A DNA stretch of 44,301 nt, taken from Saccharicrinis aurantiacus (GTDB lineage: Bacteria > Bacteroidota > Bacteroidia > Bacteroidales > Marinilabiliaceae). Below the pieces are notes generated by a model. It did no database searches, was not told the origin of the DNA, and saw nothing but the letters and a program-made list of their open reading frames with translations. The position numbers and the translations under genes are program-made. Position 1 is the first letter of the stretch; every line of letters starts with the position of its first letter. Below are positions 27,696-34,440 of this stretch, one piece after another. Where the stretch lies: contig NZ_LYBV02000051.1 of assembly GCF_001660705.2 (NCBI RefSeq), forward strand, positions 1-44,301, in the 5' to 3' direction.

Positions 27696-28471
27696 GGTAC
27701 TTTATAAGATTGACTATAAATATTGCATTCATCCTTAACCTTAAAGAGGTAAGAAATGTTATTCATAATATTCTCATCTTCGATTCTGTCACAATTAGGG
27801 TATAAGAGATAATGCTTTTTATATCTTGCTCCTCCTTTGACAGGATTCATTATTTCTATCATTAAGCATTTTTTAGTGTTTAAATTTTCAATTTCAATCT
27901 TATTGATTCTTGAACAACTATCGAAAGGTTGTGACAGTTGACCATTTATCAAGAATCCATCGAATGTAATTCTTATATTTGGCTTTACTGTGTTATAATA
28001 AACATTCTTAAGAATTTTGAATTTCATCATACTAGAAACTACTATAGGAACGGAAAAAGAAAAGATCAGAAATATTATACCATAAAATATATCATAAGCA
28101 TAAAAATAAACGTAGCATATAAACGAGACTATACCCAAGTATACTAATGCATATGTTTTATAAATCTTCTTTTTTTTCCTTTTTACAATTTCGAGAGCAT
28201 AGGGTAACCACTGTTCGTATGAATAGAACCATTCTAATAATGGCTTCTTGTTATTCTTTATAAGTTGCATCTTGGTTGTCTTTTCTATTCGCATAAACTT
28301 AGTCATATAGACAACACAAGCTATCAATATCAAAAATGAGAAGATATACGCAATAATATTGTCTGTATTGATATTATTACTATTACCAAAGAATTGAAAT
28401 GTTAGCACTATACAAAAACCTGATGATATACTAAAAAATAGTATCCATATAAATATCTTTAAATTATTCAT
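27677..28471 (-). CDS. Cassette gene 4: four-helix membrane protein, stop inside the site
   Basis: 264 residues with two pairs of membrane helices (IFIWILFFSISSGFCIVLTF, IIAYIFSFLILIACVVYM, ALVYLGIVSFICYVYFY, FYGIIFLIFSFSVPIVVSS) and a soluble C-terminal domain. No family recognised. The last seven codons, VPTHNNG, and the stop at 27677 are written by the right arm of site J3 (27686-27695), as often happens with integron cassette genes. Cassette edges GTTGTGTGTC (27686) and GACACCCAAC (28548) are complementary at 9 of 10 positions. Confidence 0.65.
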   Translation of the reverse strand: MNNLKIFIWILFFSISSGFCIVLTFQFFGNSNNINTDNIIAYIFSFLILIACVVYMTKFMRIEKTTKMQLIKNNKKPLLEWFYSYEQWLPYALEIVKRKKKKIYKTYALVYLGIVSFICYVYFYAYDIFYGIIFLIFSFSVPIVVSSMMKFKILKNVYYNTVKPNIRITFDGFLINGQLSQPFDSCSRINKIEIENLNTKKCLMIEIMNPVKGGARYKKHYLLYPNCDRIEDENIMNNISYLFKVKDECNIYSQSYKVPTHNNG

Positions 28472-28547
28472 ATTAGTTATATACTGTGTACTAGGTTATA
28501 TATATTCCTTTTATAATGTATCATTACAGGGCAGTTAATTTTTGTAT

Positions 28548-28684
28548 GACACCCAACGGCCACTTATAAGCGTAGTGCGGGTTTCAACGCACTTTCCTTT
28601 CAATTTACCGCTATATTTGTTTATTTCACTTTCGTTTAAATTACTCACTTCGTCCCGCATTACGTTTATAATTTGTTGGCACCA
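28548..28684. repeat. Cassette recombination site J4 (attC-like)
   Basis: 137 bp. Left end GACACCCAACG, right end GTTGGCACCA. The left arm after CAAC runs GGCCACTTATAAGCGTAGTG, and the complement of the right arm, after CAAC, AAATTATAAACGTAATGCGG; they share TTATAA, CGTA and TGCGGG. Its left end fits RYYYAAC (ACCCAAC). The next gene's stop lies 6 bp after the right end. Confidence 0.75.
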
Positions 28685-28690
28685 GTAGTT

Positions 28691-29401
28691 TTATATGTTA
28701 TGGTCTTTAGGTAAAATCATCAGTTTTGGAATTCTAACATGATCTGGTTGATTTATTATAAACCTAACTGTATCCACAATATCCATAACAGTCAGTGGTT
28801 CATGAATATTCATACTCTCTTTTGGATGAACTTTCCATTCATTATGAAGTTCTGTCATAACCAATCCTGGCTCAATACAACTAATCTTAATATTAGTACC
28901 AGTCAACTCCATTCTTAGAGCTTCTGATAATGCTTCCATTGCAAATTTTGTCGCAGCATATCCACCTGCTGTGGGTCTAACTTTTGTCCCGAGCACACTT
29001 GAAATATTTACTATGTGACCAAAACCCTGTTTTTTAAATAGCTTTAAAAGCTTATATGTCAATCGAAATGTTGACTCAACGTTTAATCGAATCATTGAGG
29101 TCAATTTATCAATATCAATATCCTCAATAGTTCCAACCTCTAATGTTCCTGCACAGTTGAATAAGAAATCACATTTTCCATACTTATCAAAAGTATAATC
29201 CACAATTGAATCTTGAAATTCTGGAGAATTTAAATCTCCTGCAAATAAGTCATTTGAATCTAAACCTAATTCTGTAAGTTTATCCAATCTACGAGCTGTT
29301 GCAATTACTCTATAATTATCGTTATGCAATGCTCTCGCAATAGCATACCCAATCCCACTACTTGCTCCTGTAATTAGACAAATCTTTTTGTTATCAATCA
29401 T
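28691..29401 (-). CDS. Cassette gene 5: short-chain dehydrogenase/reductase
   Basis: 236 residues, full length for an SDR. The glycine-rich cofactor motif is TGASSGIG near residue 11, a catalytic Ser lies in NISSVLG, and Tyr and Lys in YAATK. The NNAG motif reads FNCAG. The substrate is unknown. It is a single-gene cassette whose edges, GTTGGCACCA (28675) and TGGTGCCAAC (29424), are perfect complements. The ATG is only 23 bp from the cassette start and no promoter is visible, so transcription probably enters from upstream. Confidence 0.9.
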   Translation of the reverse strand: MIDNKKICLITGASSGIGYAIARALHNDNYRVIATARRLDKLTELGLDSNDLFAGDLNSPEFQDSIVDYTFDKYGKCDFLFNCAGTLEVGTIEDIDIDKLTSMIRLNVESTFRLTYKLLKLFKKQGFGHIVNISSVLGTKVRPTAGGYAATKFAMEALSEALRMELTGTNIKISCIEPGLVMTELHNEWKVHPKESMNIHEPLTVMDIVDTVRFIINQPDHVRIPKLMILPKDHNI

Positions 29402-29423
29402 ATATGTCGTGTCTTTCTTCTAT

Positions 29424-29563
29424 TGGTGCCAACGGTTATGCGTAAATGGCGTTGTGCGCAAAATTACCACTTCCCCATTTTTTGCACACCAAACTTAACA
29501 AAATACATTTTAACTTCAAATACCAATCTGAGCACTATGCCATTTGTACGCTGTGTTGGGCTT
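29424..29563. repeat. Cassette recombination site J5 (attC-like)
   Basis: 140 bp. Left end TGGTGCCAACG, right end GTTGGGCTT (29555-29563). The left arm CAACGGTTATGCGTAAATGG and the complement of the right arm, CAACACAGCGTACAAATGGC, share GCGTA, AAATGGC and GTGC. The right end contains GTTGGGC, a full match to the integron GTTRRRY core. The site shares CAAACTTAACAAA with J3. Confidence 0.75.
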
Positions 29564-29958
29564 TCGTTATTTCTTTTTCTAGCCCTCATTTGAAATTCCT
29601 TTCCAACATTAATTCCTTATGAGTGGCAACATTTGGTCTGACTGAGATTAATGCAAAACTTTCTAGTCCATAAATTCAAAACCCAAAAGGTCTAGTTACA
29701 AGTCCGAAAAAGTCAGTCCATATTTTGTCAGTCAAAATAACCAAGCTGTAAATAATTAAATCATGGTTAGAAGGAGAAGTCATGAAAGTCCAGCACTAAG
29801 AAACACTACATCATAAATTTCTTGTTGTTTTCTGTAAGTTTCCTTGATTCCTAAATGTAAATGAAGCAAAGTAAGATTTTTAAAAAATTGTCAGAACATT
29901 ATTTTCCTGTTTTTAAAGACGTAAAGTACGTTTGGAAATTCTGACGAAATAAGTAATG
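29564..29958. other. Cassette-like unit without a convincing gene
   Basis: 395 bp between GTTGGGCTT (29555) and AAGCCCAAC (29959), which are perfect complements, so this is a unit of the array. The longest ATG-initiated frame in cassette orientation is about 35 codons (29676-29783) and has no supporting feature. It may be a non-coding cassette, carry a small RNA or promoter, or be a decayed gene. Confidence 0.5.
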
Positions 29959-29988
29959 AAGCCCAACGGCTCGAATAAGTAACCGTGT
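29959..29988. repeat. Half cassette site J6 at the array edge
   Basis: AAGCCCAACGG starts a site of the same kind (GCCCAAC fits RYYYAAC) and is followed by CTCGAATAAGTAACCGTG. No matching right arm was found in the next 200 bp or elsewhere in the window. The array therefore appears to end in an incomplete site where the recombinase-bearing module begins. Confidence 0.5.
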
Positions 29989-30060
29989 CTTTGTTTTTAT
30001 ATGCTTGTATATTCTTTTATTTGTTTGTTTATCAACAATTTACAATTAATTTTATTTTGA

Positions 30061-30154
30061 TATACTTGTATGTTTTAATACATTTGAAGTATAAAAGTAT
30101 GGCAAATTTTATGGTACATGTTTTGGCGAACCTTACCATAAATAATTGCCATAC
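30061..30154. repeat. Nested inverted repeats upstream of the recombinase gene
   Basis: Two dyads. The first (30061-30093) has arms TATACTT / AAGTATA with inner TGTAT / ATACA. The second (30097-30116 with 30134-30154) pairs GTATGGCAAATTTTATGGTA with TACCATAAATAATTGCCATA and the following C, nearly perfect, around a 17-base loop. It ends 34 bp before the ATG of the tyrosine recombinase. Not followed by a T run, so a terminator is unlikely; an attachment site, operator or folded recombination site fits better. Confidence 0.6.
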
Positions 30155-30188
30155 GAAATTAGATGTATAACCAAAACAAGTTTCAGTT

Positions 30189-31424
30189 ATGGATAGTAAA
30201 GTTAGCACAGCAATCGTGCTTTTCAAAAAAAGAAAGAAAAAAAATGGGAAGTACCCAGCTAAACTGCGATTAACACACAATCGCAAACAGATGTATTATA
30301 ATATCGATAGCAAAAATCGAGTTTATGAATTTACTTCTGATGAATTTGCTAAAATAGTAGCTTCAAAACCTCGTGGTGTATATAAAGACATCCAACTTGA
30401 ATTTTCATTAATTGAAGAGAAGGCTCGTAAAATTATTCTAATGATGAGTGATTTTACATTTGACCTATTCAAAGTACACTTTGGCATAACGGGAAGCAAT
30501 ATGCGTAATATATATCATTACCTAGACATCAAGATTATCGCTTATAAGAAAAATGGGTATGGTGATAAAGCGGCTAGTCCAATGAAGAAAGCGCTCCAAT
30601 TATTCTTTAATCGTGAGTTCAATCTTGAATTTAAGGAACTAACTGTAAAAAAGCTTAAGGAGCTTGAACTCTTCATGAAAGAACGTGGGGTAAAGCAAAC
30701 CACGTACTATAGATATATTACTACACTTAAATCAGCATTCCGCATGGCGCAAAAAGATGGTGTGATTCCCCTAGATTTGTTTCCTTTTGGAAGAGATCAG
30801 TATAGTGTACCTAGATGTATTACCGTTAAGAGAGCCCTCAAGATTAGTGAAATAGAGAAGATTTACAAATATGAACCAGAGCCTTTTTCTAATGAAGATG
30901 AAGCAAAAGATTTTTGGATACTCTCCTATTTGTGTAACGGTATAAACATGACCGATCTGTACAAACTCAAATATGCTAATATTAACAATGACTTCATTTC
31001 CTTTATTCGTCAAAAAACTGAACATTCATCAGGCGTTCAAAAACCTATATTAATTCCAATAACGGATGATATACAAAGGATTATTGATAAAAGAGGTAAT
31101 CCTGATAAATCACCAAATAACTATGTATTTCCATTATTAAGTGATGATCTTAGTTTTAAGGATAAGAAGTATAAAATTGCCTGGCGTGTTCGCAAATTCA
31201 ATGTGTGTATGCAGCAGGTGGGTAAAAAACTTGGTATCGAAAAGCACATAACTACCTATACGGCTAGGCATAGTTTCGCTACAGTATTGAAACGTTCAGG
31301 AATATCGACCGAATTTATTAGCGAAAGTCTTGGTCATAGCAATGTCAAAATTACAGAATCATACCTTGATAGCTTTGAAAACAATCAAAAGAAAGAAGTT
31401 GCTAAGTTTCTCACATCGTTCTAG
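30189..31424 (+). CDS. Tyrosine recombinase (integrase), Bacteroidota type
   Basis: 411 residues. An N-terminal arm-binding region, a SAM-like core-binding domain (about 95-200, with TTYYRYITTLKSAFRMAQKDG) and a catalytic domain. Visible catalytic elements: K276 in RQKT, TARHSFAT with R360 and H361, LGHSNVKIT with H383, and the nucleophile Y392 in ESYLDSF. At the first Arg position the motif reads CNGINMTDL, with N253 where most family members have Arg; some Bacteroidota integrases share this. It is not an obvious IntI-type integron integrase. It reads away from the cassette array, which ends about 200 bp upstream. It probably mobilises module B. Module A has no integrase at its equivalent edge. 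Confidence 0.88.
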   Translation: MDSKVSTAIVLFKKRKKKNGKYPAKLRLTHNRKQMYYNIDSKNRVYEFTSDEFAKIVASKPRGVYKDIQLEFSLIEEKARKIILMMSDFTFDLFKVHFGITGSNMRNIYHYLDIKIIAYKKNGYGDKAASPMKKALQLFFNREFNLEFKELTVKKLKELELFMKERGVKQTTYYRYITTLKSAFRMAQKDGVIPLDLFPFGRDQYSVPRCITVKRALKISEIEKIYKYEPEPFSNEDEAKDFWILSYLCNGINMTDLYKLKYANINNDFISFIRQKTEHSSGVQKPILIPITDDIQRIIDKRGNPDKSPNNYVFPLLSDDLSFKDKKYKIAWRVRKFNVCMQQVGKKLGIEKHITTYTARHSFATVLKRSGISTEFISESLGHSNVKITESYLDSFENNQKKEVAKFLTSF

Positions 31425-31536
31425 TATGTATTAATATATATTATGTATTTAAGTGTTTAATTAACATATCAAAATTTGTCCTTCCTTGTTTGTATGTGAA
31501 CACATATTATAAATTAATAACCTAAATTTTAGTCTG

Positions 31537-32496
31537 ATGTTAGAACAAGGAAACGACAATTTTGAAAAAGATTGTCTTGCAGTATTTGAAAAACTACTGC
31601 AAGGCTATAAACGTGCCAAAGAATCAAATGTTTGGGAAGCAAATATTGATAAACTCATTGATAAGATAACCCAAATTCCAACTGAACCTTTCTCCAAAAG
31701 ATTAATGGGTATTTTCGATTACGATTATCTAGTTAAGTCAGAAAGCATTGAGAGTATCATTGAAAAGTCTTTGCTTATTCGGGAACAGATGGAACATACA
31801 CAAAGGTTTGTAAGAGTTAACGAGAAATACTTTTCTCTACCATTTGTACCAGCCAAAACACATCGCAAAAAGCTTGAGGTTTATAATAACAAGGGAGAAT
31901 TGTGCTATACAGAAGTGGGTAAAGTACATATTAATATTAAGCAACTCATACTATGGATTTTCTTCAAAAACAGTGATTTTAAATTGCAGGATATTTTTAA
32001 TATTGAGCAGAGTACTAAAGAATTCAAAACCTTAGAAATCTATTTCTATTCTGAGCACATTAACCTATCAACAACAGATCATAAAGCCTACTATACCTTC
32101 TTTTGTGACTACTATGGCAAACACAAGTTTCTTAAATACCTTAGTACTAATCAGGATGCTAGTGAGGATAAACCTAAAGCAACTGGTATTAAAGCTATCA
32201 CTGAGTTGAGTAAAGTTCGCCAAGTGATATGGGCAAACTTCATATTTAATCATATCGGATTAAAGCTTCGTGAAAACCTTGACACTAGCTCTTTGACGAA
32301 GTTTTTACTCCTATTAAATAAGAACAATCTTGATGATTACAAGAATTCGTACTTCTATAAATTGGCTGGGAAACTGCATGAATTAGATTCTAGAAAATAT
32401 CTCAGAGACTTAGAATATATGAGAAATCTCTTCCTGGATCAGAACCTTTCAACGAGAGATATTGATCGTGAAATAAAAAAGATGAAGAGAAAATAG
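31537..32496 (+). CDS. Unknown 319-residue mobile-element protein, module B
   Basis: Paralogue of the 318-residue protein at 23479, with the same order of motifs: VFEKLLQGYKR, RLMGIFDYDY, EKYFSLPF, KLEVYNNKG, YTFFCDYYGKHKF and a C-terminal helical part with NNLDDYKNSYFYKLAGK. No signal or membrane segment, cytoplasmic by inference. Family not recognised; it might be RteC-like, but this is only a guess. It begins 112 bases after the recombinase gene. Retention of this gene as the first of each module, beside the HTH gene, suggests a regulatory or excision role. Confidence 0.6.
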   Translation: MLEQGNDNFEKDCLAVFEKLLQGYKRAKESNVWEANIDKLIDKITQIPTEPFSKRLMGIFDYDYLVKSESIESIIEKSLLIREQMEHTQRFVRVNEKYFSLPFVPAKTHRKKLEVYNNKGELCYTEVGKVHINIKQLILWIFFKNSDFKLQDIFNIEQSTKEFKTLEIYFYSEHINLSTTDHKAYYTFFCDYYGKHKFLKYLSTNQDASEDKPKATGIKAITELSKVRQVIWANFIFNHIGLKLRENLDTSSLTKFLLLLNKNNLDDYKNSYFYKLAGKLHELDSRKYLRDLEYMRNLFLDQNLSTRDIDREIKKMKRK

Positions 32497-32544
32497 GTAG
32501 ACAGTTATCAATTCTTGTAAATGTTGCTATTTATTTGGGTAAAA

Positions 32545-32652
32545 ACTATCCGACAGAATTGATAAAACTATCCGACACCCTCAAAAACCACAATCATAAC
32601 TCCCTATATACGTGAGTAATGAAATTTATTTTAAAAATATCGGATAGTCCGA
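32545..32652 (+). promoter_or_regulatory. Candidate operators upstream of the HTH gene, module B
   Basis: ACTATCCGACA occurs at 32545 and 32567, 22 bp apart or about two helical turns. A perfect dyad TCGGA-TAG-TCCGA lies at 32640-32652, about 65 bp before the HTH start, and its half-sites resemble the direct copies. Module A has the related TCGGACAGTCC at the corresponding place. A multi-site operator for the HTH protein or a partner is the simplest reading. Confidence 0.55.
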
Positions 32653-32716
32653 CGTTGGAAAAATATACAATCACGGCTTAAACTTGTCAGCATCAATCAC
32701 AATTTAAAAATTGATT

Positions 32717-33019
32717 ATGACCGCACAAGAAAAACTCTTTCCGGAGATGCAAAAAAGCCTCGACAAATTGAATAATCAAATGTCGGAATTAATAAGACTC
32801 CAGCGTAGAAGTACTACAGGATATGATTATGTCAATGTAACCGAACTAGCTCAACTATTGGGTGAAAGTATTCACACTGTATACTCCAGGGTACACCTGA
32901 AGCAGATACCTTACTATAAGCCTGGGGGCAAAGCCTTATTATTCAAAATGTGCGAAATACATGATTGGATAATAGCAGGTCGCCACACCCCTATCGATGA
33001 ACTTATAGAAAATATATAA
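32717..33019 (+). CDS. Helix-turn-helix excisionase-type protein, module B
   Basis: 100 residues from the ATG of MTAQEKLF; two extra codons upstream begin at TTG. An N-terminal coiled coil (LDKLNNQMSELIRLQRR) leads to a MerR/excisionase-like HTH: ELAQLLGESIHTVYSRVHLKQIPYYKPGGKALLFK. It is the paralogue of the module A protein at 22962, equal in length and with the same GRH[TA] near the C terminus. Operator-like dyads lie upstream. Likely regulates excision or the genes downstream; DNA target unproven. Confidence 0.8.
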   Translation: MTAQEKLFPEMQKSLDKLNNQMSELIRLQRRSTTGYDYVNVTELAQLLGESIHTVYSRVHLKQIPYYKPGGKALLFKMCEIHDWIIAGRHTPIDELIENI

Positions 33020-33041
33020 TCGTTAGTAACCGTAAATTTTC

Positions 33042-33194
33042 ATGAACCTGGAAACTGATAAGAATAGGCTAAAAGACAAGCCTATAAAACAAGGTATCAA
33101 GTTCTATTTTATCAAAAACCTGATTAAAAACGATTCTGAGAATCTAAGCATTCCGGAGCACCTTGTTTGTAAACACAAAAACATTAGAAATTAA
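33042..33194 (+). CDS. 50-residue small ORF, module B
   Basis: 50 codons beginning MNLETDKNRLKDKPIK and ending at 33194, 5 bases before the DUF4406-like gene. Basic, no recognised domain. It occupies the same slot as the 49-codon ORF of module A, though residue similarity is not evident. Position and length are the main support. Confidence 0.4.
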   Translation: MNLETDKNRLKDKPIKQGIKFYFIKNLIKNDSENLSIPEHLVCKHKNIRN

Positions 33195-33199
33195 GAAGT

Positions 33200-33535
33200 A
33201 TGAAAAGAATATACATCTGTGGAAACGATGCTATGGTAAACGACAGCCAACATTCAGTGGAAACCAACAAGGTGAAGAAAAAGTTGGAGTCTATGAGGTG
33301 CTCTGTAATCAATCCCCCTGAGATACAATACATCGATTTGGGGTGGACAGATATAATGGAAACTAGAATTAAGCAATTAAAGAAGTGCCAGGCTGTCTAT
33401 GTATTTCCTGATTGGAGAAGCAATATAATGGCTCGAATAGAACTGACTGTTGCGATGGATTTAAAGTTGCAAACCATTTTTCATCCATCAAGCAACAAAG
33501 AGATCAGACAAATTATAACCTCCCTTGGTAATTAG
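33200..33535 (+). CDS. DUF4406-like protein, module B
   Basis: 111 residues. It shares with its module A paralogue the opening IYICG, a central region VINPPEIQY with a following W, QAVYVFPDWRSNIMARIELTVAMDLKLQTIFHPSS and the C terminus. The fold is that of nucleoside 2-deoxyribosyltransferase-like DUF4406 proteins; catalysis is not established. A conserved hairpin follows at once, before the antirepressor gene. Confidence 0.7.
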   Translation: MKRIYICGNDAMVNDSQHSVETNKVKKKLESMRCSVINPPEIQYIDLGWTDIMETRIKQLKKCQAVYVFPDWRSNIMARIELTVAMDLKLQTIFHPSSNKEIRQIITSLGN

Positions 33536-33544
33536 CTAGGTTTC

Positions 33545-33572
33545 GGCAGAGTGGTTCAAGGGCTGCTCTGCC
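33545..33572 (+). ncRNA. Conserved hairpin before the antirepressor gene, module B
   Basis: A perfect 7-bp stem GGCAGAG / CTCTGCC encloses the 14-base loop TGGTTCAAGGGCTG and is followed by ATTTTT. It matches the module A hairpin at 22413-22440 in place, loop length and loop core CAAGGGC; the third and fourth stem pairs change in a compensatory way (T-A to C-G, G-C to A-T). The T run allows a terminator or attenuator function ahead of the antirepressor gene. Confidence 0.65.
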
Positions 33573-33597
33573 ATTTTTAACAATACAACGAACGATT

Positions 33598-34140
33598 ATG
33601 AAAGCGAAAACTAAAACAGTTGCTAAAATTAACGATGTAAGTATCATGCTTATTGATGGAGCTGAAAAACTTGTTCCCATAAAACCTATTTGCGAAGCAT
33701 TAGGTATTGACCCCAAAAACCAAAGGTCAAAGATTAAGAATGATGAAATCTTAAATCCTATTGGGGTGCTGAGCACCTCAACTGGTAGTGATGGCAAAAA
33801 ATACGAAATGTTCTGTTTACCGTATATGTATGCTTTAGGATGGCTCTTCACCATCAATGCCAAAAACGTTAAGCCAGAGTCCCGAGAAACTATCTTAAAG
33901 TATAAGATGGAATGCTATACTGCCTTATTCAATCATTTCTCAGACTATTCGCAGTTTTTAGAACAGAAACAAATCGCCCTCGAGAAACAATTGGAGGCGG
34001 TTGAGCGTGTAAATTCCGATTATAGCAGAACTAAGAAAGAGCTGAATAGTGCAAGAAAAACACTCAATGAGGTTAAAGAAATGACCTTTGACCAATGGCT
34101 ACTTAACAAACGACAACTTACTATTGATTTTGAAAACTAA
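33598..34140 (+). CDS. Antirepressor (P22_AR_N-type) protein, module B
   Basis: 180 residues. The N-terminal half, LVPIKPICEALGIDPKNQRSKIKNDE, followed by GKKYEMFCLPYMYALGWLFTIN, is the pattern of phage antirepressor N-terminal domains. A C-terminal coiled coil (about residues 120-165, QKQIALEKQLEAVERV) follows. In phages such proteins counteract a repressor to switch lysogeny. It occupies the slot of the KilA-N gene in module A, so two unrelated domains fill one role. The hairpin upstream may control its transcription. Confidence 0.8.
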   Translation: MKAKTKTVAKINDVSIMLIDGAEKLVPIKPICEALGIDPKNQRSKIKNDEILNPIGVLSTSTGSDGKKYEMFCLPYMYALGWLFTINAKNVKPESRETILKYKMECYTALFNHFSDYSQFLEQKQIALEKQLEAVERVNSDYSRTKKELNSARKTLNEVKEMTFDQWLLNKRQLTIDFEN

Positions 34141-34144
34141 TTCT

Positions 34145-34435
34145 ATGACAGCTTTATCCCCCAATACAGTTTCAAAACTGTATTACTTTGATAGTCGAAT
34201 CAAAAGCTTTTATGAGAAGAACGGCTATACTTCCCTACCCTTTGATGGCGAAAAAGTTCAAGAGATGATTGATGATTCGCGATTAGAATTGAATGCACTC
34301 TTCTATAAAATATGGGGTTCAACAATGGGCTTCCATCTCTTAAGTAAGTTCTATAGTTCAAATGGAAACATATACGAGCTCTTTATGAGTCTCGATCCAG
34401 AGAACAAAGAAAAATTTACAACGATAAATTGGTAA
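34145..34435 (+). CDS. 96-residue unknown protein before the primase, module B
   Basis: From the ATG of MTALSPNTV (34145), 4 bases after the antirepressor stop; a longer frame would overlap that gene. The protein is soluble and mixed alpha/beta (VSKLYYFDSRIKSFYEKNGY, EMIDDSRLELNALFYKIWG). No family recognised. It ends 5 bases before the primase ATG. Module A has no counterpart, as KilA-N is followed directly by the primase. Confidence 0.6.
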   Translation: MTALSPNTVSKLYYFDSRIKSFYEKNGYTSLPFDGEKVQEMIDDSRLELNALFYKIWGSTMGFHLLSKFYSSNGNIYELFMSLDPENKEKFTTINW

Positions 34436-34440
34436 CTCAC

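Noticed and set aside
29676-29783. 35-codon frame in the gene-less cassette
   Set aside because: Too short, with no start signal or similarity to support it.
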